DNA of 64,000 nucleotides from Mesorhizobium sp. NZP2077 (GTDB taxonomy: Bacteria > Pseudomonadota > Alphaproteobacteria > Rhizobiales > Rhizobiaceae), in NCBI RefSeq assembly GCF_013170805.1, contig NZ_CP051293.1, forward strand, positions 1,488,001 through 1,552,000, written 5' to 3'. Under the pieces are notes generated by a model that worked only from the letters and a program-made list of their open reading frames with translations, was not told the DNA's origin and searched no databases. The position numbers and the translations under genes were made by a program. Positions 1 to 6,824 of the stretch are shown piece by piece; position 1 is the stretch's first letter; each line of letters begins with the position of its first letter.

Positions 1-1
1 G

Positions 2-1084
2 CCGAGATCCGAGCAGCAGCCGGATCCGCAGGAACAGCCCGTCAATGTCGCGATCGTGCCGCCGCCCGAGAAGCCTAAGCCGAAACCTGCTCCAAAGCCA
101 CCGGAGCCGACACCTCAAAAGAAGGCTGAAAAGCCGCCTGAACAAAAGCCGCCTGTACAAAAGCCGCCTCCGGAACCGCCGAAACCGTCAGACGACCAGG
201 TGCTGAAGCGCGTCTTTCAGTATGGCCAGAAGGATACCGGGCCGGAGAAATCGCTCGACGGAAGCAGTGCCAAACCCAACACGCCGTCGCCGGCCAATGA
301 TGAGGCGGCGAAGCCGCCTGTAGCACCGACACCCACGCCGACCCAGCCCGCCCCGGCTGCAACGCCACAGCAGCAGTCAGAGCCCAGCAAGCCCGACGAG
401 AAGCCGGCCACCGTTGCGCCGGACGAAAAGCCCGCGCAAACCGAGGAAAAGCAGGCGACCGAGGATACCGATAAACAACAGCCGGACAAGCAGGAGCCGG
501 CGCCTCAAACCGACGAGAAGCAAGAGGTCGTGACGCCAAAGCCATTGGCGGCCGAGACCGGTGATAAGCCGGCGCCTCCAGCCTCAACTGGAAAGGCAAA
601 GCCCAAACCTGCCAAGACAATGACGTTCAAACCCGCAAGAGCCTTCAAAGCGCCGATCGGGAATGCTGGAAGGTCAAATCCTACCAACAACGACGTTGCA
701 GGATCGCCGATCTATTCTGGTCTTCCGGGCGTCAGAAAGCTCTACTCGCAGGGGGCAACCGGCAATGCGTTCGCCACAAGCTCCATGGAGAATGTGCCGC
801 GCGGTCAGCGCGTGGCCACCCTTTGCGGCAATGTTCTGAGCCAGGAACTGCAAAGTGCCGACTTTCCGGTCAAATGGGTGCCAACCATTACGCTGGACAA
901 AGGCAATGTTCTCAATCCTCCTCAGACGGCCTTCAGCACCAGAAACGCCTGGTACAATCTAAACTTCCGGTGCGAGGTAGACGCCGATGCGACGAGGGTC
1001 CTATCCTTCAACTTCCGTGTGGGGTCATTAGTCCCGCCTGGCGAATGGGCCAGCCGTGGATTCACTAAGTATCCGCTAAATTAG
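2..1084 (+). CDS. DUF930 domain protein, 5' end outside window
   Basis: The reading frame is open from base 2, so the true start lies upstream; 360 residues are visible. The first two thirds are Pro/Lys/Glu-rich low-complexity sequence (many PKP and KPP units), like the periplasm-spanning arm of TonB-type proteins. The C-terminal ~110 residues, with GLPGVRKLYS near the front and SFNFRVGSLVPPGEWAS near the end, match the DUF930 domain, which is known mainly from rhizobia and has no assigned role. The next gene is a full-length paralogue with the same plan and an N-terminal membrane segment, so this copy was probably anchored in the inner membrane too. Function unknown. Confidence 0.75.
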   Translation, partial: PRSEQQPDPQEQPVNVAIVPPPEKPKPKPAPKPPEPTPQKKAEKPPEQKPPVQKPPPEPPKPSDDQVLKRVFQYGQKDTGPEKSLDGSSAKPNTPSPANDEAAKPPVAPTPTPTQPAPAATPQQQSEPSKPDEKPATVAPDEKPAQTEEKQATEDTDKQQPDKQEPAPQTDEKQEVVTPKPLAAETGDKPAPPASTGKAKPKPAKTMTFKPARAFKAPIGNAGRSNPTNNDVAGSPIYSGLPGVRKLYSQGATGNAFATSSMENVPRGQRVATLCGNVLSQELQSADFPVKWVPTITLDKGNVLNPPQTAFSTRNAWYNLNFRCEVDADATRVLSFNFRVGSLVPPGEWASRGFTKYPLN

Positions 1085-1090
1085 GCCGGC

Positions 1091-1124
1091 GCGCTGGATT
1101 GGCGCCCATCCTGGCGGCGGCGAA
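1091..1124 (-). pseudogene. Relic of the HAD hydrolase gene between the DUF930 copies
   Basis: Bases 1099-1124 are identical over 26 bp to 2640-2665, inside the HAD phosphatase gene downstream of the second DUF930 copy. Read on the minus strand both give FAAARMGANPA. The few bases before it are also similar. No function is expected. The fragment shows that the DUF930 gene was duplicated together with part of its downstream neighbour, most of which was then lost. Confidence 0.6.
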
Positions 1125-1304
1125 CTGGCTGATCCCAGGTCTTGATGGATCGGATCGTGGGCGGCAACTCGTTGAGCCGCCCCAGCGCCTTTGTCGGGCT
1201 GCCCTGGGTGTGGCGATCCAAATCGATGAGCTGCCAGCGGCTTTATTGCGCAAATCCAAAGCCTACGCTTGAAGCTGCCTCTATTTCATTCCACATCGGT
1301 CGGG

Positions 1305-2438
1305 ATGAAGGACGAGGCACGCGAACGGCGTCGGAATCTGTTGTGGGGCATCCCCGCATCGCTGGTCCTGCATGCGCTTATCGCGGCGATCCTGATATAT
1401 GGCCTGCCAATTCCTCCCCAACAGCGGCAGGAGGAGCAGCCGGTCAATGTCGCGCTCGTGCCTCCGCCCGATCAGCCGAAACCGAAACCTGCTCCCGTGC
1501 CGCCTCCTAAGCCACCGGAGCCGAAGGTTGAAAAACCACCCGAGCAGAAGGTTGAAAAGCCGCCTCCGCCGGACAAGCAGGTACAGAATCCCCCGCCAGT
1601 CGAGGTCCTGAAGCCTGTCTTTCAGTTCGGCGACAAGGATGCCGGCCCGAGGAAATCTCTGGATGGGGCCAGCGCTCAAGACGGCTCGCCGGCGCCGGCC
1701 AAGGATGACGCGTCGAAGCCGCCGGCCGAGCCGAAGCCCGCGGAGAACCAGCCTGCCACGCCGCCAGACGCCGAGCAGCGGGCAGAACCAACCAAGGCCG
1801 ACAAGAAGCCGGTAACCGCGACGGACGCGAAGCCGACACAGGATGCGGAGAAGCAGGCAGCTTCAACCGAGATGGATAAACAACAGGCAGCCAAACAGGA
1901 GGCAGACAGGCAGGCGGCACTCGACGCCGCCAAGCAACAGGGCGCGGCACCAGCGCCTTTGGCTGCTGATGGCGGCGGCGAGATCGAGCTTCCCATGTCA
2001 GCCGCAACGCCGCAGCCCAAACCAGCAAATGCAACGAAGCCCAGCCCCTCAAAGGCTTCGAAGTCTGCATCTCGCAACGACTCGGGCCTTCCGGGTGGTC
2101 GCAAGCTCTACTCGCAGGACGCCACCGGCGATGCGCTGGCGACGACCTCGATAGGCGGCCTACCTCGCGATCGACGTGTTGCCATGCTTTGCGCTAACGT
2201 TTTGCAGCAGAAGTTGCTGGATGCCTCATATTTTCCTGACTTAGTGCCAAATGTTCGGCTGAAGGTGGGCAATACTCTTGTCGCCCCGGACACCGCTTTC
2301 CGCGAAGGAAGCACCAAATGGTATCATGTGGCCTTCCGGTGCGAGATCGATAGCGATGCAACGCGAGTCTTGTCCTTCGACTTCCGTGTCGGACCTGTGA
2401 TCCCGCGGAACGAATGGGCCAGCCTTGGACTCTATTAG
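1305..2438 (+). CDS. DUF930 domain protein, TonB-like architecture
   Basis: A 377-residue paralogue of the preceding gene. I choose ATG 1305 over the upstream in-frame TTG 1269 because the product then begins with a short basic stretch (MKDEARERRRN) and one hydrophobic segment at about residues 12-33. A long Pro/Lys/Gln-rich region follows to about residue 255. The C-terminal ~115 residues are the DUF930 domain (GLPGGRKLYSQD near its start, SFDFRVGPVIPRNEWASLGL at its end). This plan fits an inner-membrane-anchored periplasmic protein; the role of the domain is not known. Its stop overlaps the stop of the convergent HAD gene by 4 bp. Confidence 0.75.
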   Translation: MKDEARERRRNLLWGIPASLVLHALIAAILIYGLPIPPQQRQEEQPVNVALVPPPDQPKPKPAPVPPPKPPEPKVEKPPEQKVEKPPPPDKQVQNPPPVEVLKPVFQFGDKDAGPRKSLDGASAQDGSPAPAKDDASKPPAEPKPAENQPATPPDAEQRAEPTKADKKPVTATDAKPTQDAEKQAASTEMDKQQAAKQEADRQAALDAAKQQGAAPAPLAADGGGEIELPMSAATPQPKPANATKPSPSKASKSASRNDSGLPGGRKLYSQDATGDALATTSIGGLPRDRRVAMLCANVLQQKLLDASYFPDLVPNVRLKVGNTLVAPDTAFREGSTKWYHVAFRCEIDSDATRVLSFDFRVGPVIPRNEWASLGLY

Positions 2439-3109
2439 GCCGGCACGCCGAGCCTAGACAATTGCCGGCTAACGTCATGCCAGTCGGCGCAGACGAAATC
2501 GGCGCCTGCAGCTGTCAGCCGCGCGGCATGCTCGGCATAGGTGTGGCCGCCGCCGGTGTAGCCGATCGCCGTCATGCCGGCGGCGACCGCGCCCTGGATG
2601 CCAAAGGGCGAATCCTCGATGACGATGCAGTCGGCCGGGTTGGCGCCCATCCTGGCGGCGGCGAAGAGGAAGATGTCAGGTGCCGGCTTGCCGTTCTTGA
2701 CCATCGAGGAGCTGTAGATCGCCTCGCCGAAGAAGTGCGCCAGCCCGGTGACGGCAAGGCTGTGGTTGATGCGCTCGACCGAGGATGACGAGGCAACGCA
2801 GCGGTCGCCCTCGAGCGTCTCCAGAAAAGCGGCGATCCCCAGCGTCGGCTTCAACTCCTGCGTGAACAGAACCTTGGTCTCGGCCCAGATGTCGCCGTCG
2901 GCGGCAGCGGGAAACTGATGGCCGGTCAATTCCCTGATCCTGACGATGATATCGGACTGCTTCATGCCGATGCATTGGGCGATGATGCCGCCATGAACGC
3001 CTGGCATGCCGTGCTTTTCATAGACGCGCTCATAGGCCCTGGCGGCCAGCGGCTCGCTGTCGACGAGAACGCCGTCACAATCGAAAATAATAGTCCTTGG
3101 TCGCGCCAC
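2435..3109 (-). CDS. HAD-IA family phosphatase
   Basis: The 224-residue product has the HAD motifs: the nucleophile block IIFDCDGVLVDSEP at the N-terminus, a Ser motif at VASSSS, a Lys in KNGKPAPDIF, and an acidic motif at VIEDSPFGIQGA. It belongs to the beta-phosphoglucomutase/phosphatase-like group with a helical cap, which dephosphorylates small sugar phosphates or related metabolites. The substrate cannot be read from sequence. I place the start at GTG 3109, preceded by a strong GGGGGAG ribosome site; an ATG at 3139 lacks one. It sits about 0.9 kb upstream of, and divergent from, the glucitol-type PTS operon, so a polyol-phosphate substrate is possible but unproven. Confidence 0.8.
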   Translation of the reverse strand: MARPRTIIFDCDGVLVDSEPLAARAYERVYEKHGMPGVHGGIIAQCIGMKQSDIIVRIRELTGHQFPAAADGDIWAETKVLFTQELKPTLGIAAFLETLEGDRCVASSSSVERINHSLAVTGLAHFFGEAIYSSSMVKNGKPAPDIFLFAAARMGANPADCIVIEDSPFGIQGAVAAGMTAIGYTGGGHTYAEHAARLTAAGADFVCADWHDVSRQLSRLGVPA

Positions 3110-3210
3110 GCGCTTCTCCCCCGAGTCGATTTTGCACATCGCTATCGGGAAAAAGTCAAATGTTCAATAGTACGGCGTTTTTGATGACCGATGGATCCAA
3201 CAGCGTGTGA

Positions 3211-3852
3211 TCACAAATGGCGCAGAGCATCGCTTGCGCGCGCCGATCCCAGTGCGCGTTGCATGGCTTGCCGGGACTGTGCGCGATCCGGCGTGATCCA
3301 GTTAGGTTCTGCACCGAGGAAGCGGTCGAGGAAAGCCACCGCGTAGGCCGGCATGTCGGTCACGTTCTCGCGATAGGACCACCAGGTGCGCAGATCGTCG
3401 GCGCATTTGTCGATGCTTGGCGCGGTGCCGAACTCCTGCTCGTAGATCGCAGAAATCACCGAGACGCAGTAGTTGGTGTAGAGGAAGCCTTCGGGCCAGA
3501 AGCGGATGATTTCCAGCGTGCCGGCATTTTGATCTGTTTCGATCAGCTGGCTCAGGCCGGAGATTTCCCTGGCCGGCGCCTGCTTGATCAGCTCGCGCAG
3601 CACCAGGCCGGCGGCAAAGACGATGAAGTCGGCGCGGTCTACCGCGGCGAAGCGCTTCTGCGCCTCCATGATCTCGACCCAGTCGAGAAAAGCCCTTGTC
3701 AGCTTCGCCTCGTCGATCTCGAAACGCACGCCGAATGTGTCCGAGACCACCTTGGCGCTGCCGCGGAAGGTGGCGCGGAACCAGCGTAGCTGCCGCAACC
3801 GGTGGCGCAGGTCGGGCATAAGGGCCAGTTCGTCCCTGAAGGGCAGTTCCAT
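3211..3852 (-). CDS. Conserved hypothetical protein, 213 aa
   Basis: I do not recognise a family. The protein is soluble, mixed charge, without signal peptide or membrane segment, and contains several Trp/Tyr-rich stretches (RFWPEGFLYTNY, DDLRTWWSYRENV). ATG 3852 is preferred over ATG 3861 because a CGGGA-like ribosome site is properly spaced only for the former. It is transcribed away from the PTS operon, with about 190 bp between the two starts that should hold both promoters. Composition is coding-like throughout and no other frame is credible. Confidence 0.65.
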   Translation of the reverse strand: MELPFRDELALMPDLRHRLRQLRWFRATFRGSAKVVSDTFGVRFEIDEAKLTRAFLDWVEIMEAQKRFAAVDRADFIVFAAGLVLRELIKQAPAREISGLSQLIETDQNAGTLEIIRFWPEGFLYTNYCVSVISAIYEQEFGTAPSIDKCADDLRTWWSYRENVTDMPAYAVAFLDRFLGAEPNWITPDRAQSRQAMQRALGSARASDALRHL

Positions 3853-4042
3853 TGCATGCATCCCGTTTGCTGACAGGCTAGCACAGCCGCGCCGCCGCCG
3901 AAATCGGCGACGGCCCTGTGGATGGCGTGGTGTAGTCCAATATCATACATATTGACATTCGCGGAAACAAATGTTCTCACTTTGCTGTTGTCGCGCGCCG
4001 GTCCAAGGTGCGGTTCAACGGAGGCTTCGGGAGGAGAACCGA

Positions 4043-4480
4043 ATGGCGATTTGGCAGTGGGGACTGCTTCTGCTGGTTATTGTGTGGGCCCTGCAGTCGC
4101 TCGGCGTCTGGCTGCAGATGCGGCACTATTCGGATGTCTTCCGGGGCGTCACCGACCAGTACAAGGACGGCTTTGTCGGAGCCGGCAATTTTCGCGGCCG
4201 GCTGGCCAAGGGCACCATCGCGCTCGTCGTGGTGACACCTGACCTGATCGTGCGCCGCGTGATGGTGATGAGCGGCCGGTCCGTTTTCACCAAGTTCAAA
4301 AGACATGAAGAATTCGAGGGTGTCCCCCTCGATCGACTCCGGTCCAACCCTGCGATCATGGGGGAGGGGGAACCCGGTGTGGCCGAGGCCGTGAAGCGGG
4401 CGATCGAACAGATCGACAAAGCACGGTCGGAGCCGGGGAAGAGGCCGGGTCTATCCGGTTTGAACGTAGCAAGGGCCTAA
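4043..4480 (+). CDS. gutM: Glucitol operon activator protein (GutM/SrlM family)
   Basis: A 145-residue protein with one N-terminal membrane segment (IWQWGLLLLVIVWALQSLGV) followed by a cytoplasmic domain containing GNFRGRLAKGTIALVVV, typical of GutM/SrlM. In Escherichia coli GutM is an activator of the glucitol operon. ATG 4043 is chosen because GGGAGGAG lies just upstream; a longer frame from 3971 has no ribosome site. It is the first gene of a PTS operon and about 50 bp ahead of srlA. It is somewhat longer at the C-terminus than the E. coli protein. Assignment rests on motif and operon position. Confidence 0.85.
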   Translation: MAIWQWGLLLLVIVWALQSLGVWLQMRHYSDVFRGVTDQYKDGFVGAGNFRGRLAKGTIALVVVTPDLIVRRVMVMSGRSVFTKFKRHEEFEGVPLDRLRSNPAIMGEGEPGVAEAVKRAIEQIDKARSEPGKRPGLSGLNVARA

Positions 4481-4531
4481 AACACGCCGCGCACCGACTG
4501 GGATAACCGGCGGGCGGCATAAGGAGGAGAA

Positions 4532-5293
4532 ATGTCTGTATTTTCGTTGTTGGCGCAGCATGCCGACATGGCCGTGCACAATCTGCATGTCGCAGGTACC
4601 ATGGTCTCGGATGCTGCTTTGCATGGCAAGCTCGCCGTCGAGCATGCTTCCGATCATCTCGTTGTCCTGGCGCAAGCGGACAGCGGACCGATCACCGTCG
4701 ACCAATTCAAGGAAAAGCTGAAGGGCGTCCAGCAGGAAGAGCAGCTCGGCTGGCTGACCGCCATCGGCAAATACTTCATCGGTATCTTCCAGAAGGGCGG
4801 CGAAGTGTTCGCCGGCTTCGTCACCGGCATCATTCCGACGCTGGTGGTGCTGATGACCGCCTTCTACGCCGTCACCGAACTGGTCGGCGAAGAACGCGTC
4901 CACGGCCTGGCGCGCGGTGCCGGCCGTATTGCTCTGACCCGCTATACTCTGCTGCCGCTGCTGGCGGTGTTCTTCCTCACCAATCCGATGGCATACACGT
5001 TCGGATCATTCCTGGAAGAGAAGCACAAGCCGGCCTTCTATGACGCGGCCGTGTCCTACGTGCATCCGCCGCTTGGCCTGTTCCCGCACATCAATCCCGG
5101 CGAATATTTCGTCTGGGGCGGCATTCTCGTGGCTCTGCTTGAGCTTGAGAAGAAGGGCGTTGTCGTCGCCGGTTACCACGTCAAGGTGGCGATCTGGTAC
5201 GCCATTGTCGGCCTCGTCGTCATCCTGCTCAAGGGCATGCTGACCGAGCGCATCACCATGATCATGGCACGCCGCCAGGGCGTCGAGCTGTAA
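4532..5293 (+). CDS. srlA: PTS glucitol/sorbitol permease IIC component
   Basis: Membrane component of the Gut-family PTS, forming the sugar path with SrlE. From about residue 75 it follows the family (FQKGGEVFAGFVTGIIPTL, TNPMAYTFGSF, GLFPHINPGEYFVWGGI), with about five hydrophobic segments. At 253 residues it is roughly 65 longer than the E. coli protein because of an N-terminal extension (AQHADMAVHNLHVAG and onwards) that is not hydrophobic. The ATG is preceded by AAGGAGGAG, which supports the long form. srlE follows after 16 bp. Confidence 0.9.
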   Translation: MSVFSLLAQHADMAVHNLHVAGTMVSDAALHGKLAVEHASDHLVVLAQADSGPITVDQFKEKLKGVQQEEQLGWLTAIGKYFIGIFQKGGEVFAGFVTGIIPTLVVLMTAFYAVTELVGEERVHGLARGAGRIALTRYTLLPLLAVFFLTNPMAYTFGSFLEEKHKPAFYDAAVSYVHPPLGLFPHINPGEYFVWGGILVALLELEKKGVVVAGYHVKVAIWYAIVGLVVILLKGMLTERITMIMARRQGVEL

Positions 5294-5309
5294 GGGCGGG
5301 GAGGACATC

Positions 5310-6314
5310 ATGGCCAAGACATACAAAGCCGTAAAGATCTCCCGGGGCAACACAGGTTGGGGCGGTCCGCTCGTCATCGAGCCGACTAGCCAGCGCGACA
5401 AGGTTGTCTCCGTCACCGGCGGCGGCATCCATCCCGTGGCTCAGTTGATCGCCGACATGACCGGCGCCACCGCCGTCGACGGCTTCAAGGCGCCGCCGGT
5501 CGAAGGCGAGATGGCGGTCGTCGTTGTCGATTGCGGCGGCACCGCACGCTGCGGCGTCTATCCGCGCAAGCGCATCCCGACCGTCAATCTGACGCCGGTC
5601 GGCCAGGCTGGGCCGCTGGCCCAGTTCATCACCGAGGACATCTACGTTTCGGGCGTGAAGCCGGCCAACGTCACAATGGCGGACGGATCCGAGGCGGTCA
5701 CCACTGCGGGGGGAGCAGCATCGATGAGTTCAGGCAATAACACTGCAGCCGCGGCACCACAGCCGCTGCCGAGCGAAGGCGGGCTTATCGGCCTGATCAG
5801 CTCGATCGGCCGCGTCATGGGTCGGGTGGTCGGCATCTTCTTCAATTCCGGCCGCCGAACGATCGACCAGGTCGTGCGCAACGTGCTGCCGTTCATGGCC
5901 TTCGTAACCATGCTCATCGGCCTGATCCTTTATACCGGCATCGGTGATGTGCTCGCCCAGCCGATGGGTCCGCTGGCCAACAACATCGTCGGCCTGCTGA
6001 TCATCTCGGCCATTTGCGGCCTGCCGTTCCTGTCGCCCATCCTCGGGCCAGGCGCTGTTATCGCGCAGGTCATCGGCGTCGCCATCATCGGTCCGCAGAT
6101 CGCCAACGGCACGATTTCGCCGGCGATGGCCCTGCCGGCGCTGTTTGCCTACAATACCCAGGTCGGCTGCGACTTCGTCCCCGTCGGCCTGGCGCTCGGT
6201 GAAGCCAAGCCCAAGACGATCGAAATCGGCGTGCCGGCGGTGCTCATCAGCCGTCAGATCATGGGTCCGATCTCGGTGCTGATCGCCTGGGTCGTCAGCC
6301 TGATCGTGTTCTAA
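5310..6314 (+). CDS. srlE: PTS glucitol/sorbitol transporter IIB-IIC2 component
   Basis: The 334-residue protein starts with the IIB domain, including VVDCGGTARCGVYPRKRIP, where the Cys phosphorylation site of the Gut family resides. A Ser/Ala-rich linker follows (about residues 130-155), then a membrane domain of several helices (RNVLPFMAFVTMLIGLILYT, GLPFLSPILGPGAVIAQVIG). SrlE accepts phosphate from SrlB and passes it to the sugar during uptake. It has a GGGGAGGA ribosome site, and its length is close to that of the E. coli protein. It is the third gene of the PTS operon. Confidence 0.9.
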   Translation: MAKTYKAVKISRGNTGWGGPLVIEPTSQRDKVVSVTGGGIHPVAQLIADMTGATAVDGFKAPPVEGEMAVVVVDCGGTARCGVYPRKRIPTVNLTPVGQAGPLAQFITEDIYVSGVKPANVTMADGSEAVTTAGGAASMSSGNNTAAAAPQPLPSEGGLIGLISSIGRVMGRVVGIFFNSGRRTIDQVVRNVLPFMAFVTMLIGLILYTGIGDVLAQPMGPLANNIVGLLIISAICGLPFLSPILGPGAVIAQVIGVAIIGPQIANGTISPAMALPALFAYNTQVGCDFVPVGLALGEAKPKTIEIGVPAVLISRQIMGPISVLIAWVVSLIVF

Positions 6315-6316
6315 AA

Positions 6317-6359
6317 GCAATTCCAGGAAAAGTGTAAGCGGTTTTCCGTCCGGAATTGC
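6317..6359. repeat. Intercistronic palindrome between srlE and srlB
   Basis: GCAATTCC (6317-6324) pairs with GGAATTGC (6352-6359), and an inner AGGAAAA pairs with TTTTCC, giving a long hairpin in the 73-bp gap between srlE and srlB. This sequence type is dispersed widely in rhizobial genomes as far as I recall. At the RNA level it could stabilise the upstream message or tune expression of the downstream genes. Confidence 0.55.
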
Positions 6360-6387
6360 GTCAAAGTAGGAAAATGAGGTTCGCCAT

Positions 6388-6768
6388 ATGACGGTTCTGT
6401 TGAGAACACGGGTCACTGCCATCGGGCCCGAAGTGGCGGACCTTGCCGAAGGAGGCGTGGTCATCCTGTTTGCGGATGGCTCGCCGCCGGAGCTTGCCGA
6501 GGTTTCCGTGCTCCACAAGACGGAGCACGGACCAAGTGACGGAGCGCCCGCCAAGGGCGCTTCGATCACCCTCGGCCCGGTTTCAGCTGTTATAACGGCG
6601 GTGGGCTCCAGCGCCTGGAGCAAGGTGCTCGAAATGGGCCATGTCGTCATTTCGTTCAATGGCGCCACCGAGGCCGAAAGGCCGGGCGAAATCTGCGCGT
6701 CGCAAGTCGATGCACAAGCGCTCGTGGCCGCCCTCAAGACCGGCACGATCATAACCATCGCCGCCTGA
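6388..6768 (+). CDS. srlB: PTS glucitol/sorbitol IIA component
   Basis: A 126-residue cytoplasmic protein of the Gut-type IIA family. It begins MTVLLRTRVTAIGPEV like its homologues, has a central His in SVLHKTEHG that is the likely phosphorylated residue, and a conserved block near VLEMGHVVISFNGATEAERP. It should carry phosphate from the HPr-EI fusion encoded next to SrlE. It is separated from srlE by a palindromic element and followed 56 bp later by the HPr-EI gene. Length matches the family. Confidence 0.88.
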   Translation: MTVLLRTRVTAIGPEVADLAEGGVVILFADGSPPELAEVSVLHKTEHGPSDGAPAKGASITLGPVSAVITAVGSSAWSKVLEMGHVVISFNGATEAERPGEICASQVDAQALVAALKTGTIITIAA

Positions 6769-6824
6769 CAACATTCGCGCCGCAGCCTATGTTCGAGGTG
6801 GCGCTCAAAACCAGAGTATTTGCC

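Noticed and set aside
75..2104. Minus-strand frames opposite both DUF930 genes
   Set aside because: Low-complexity Pro/Lys codons on the plus strand give open frames on the other strand by composition alone.
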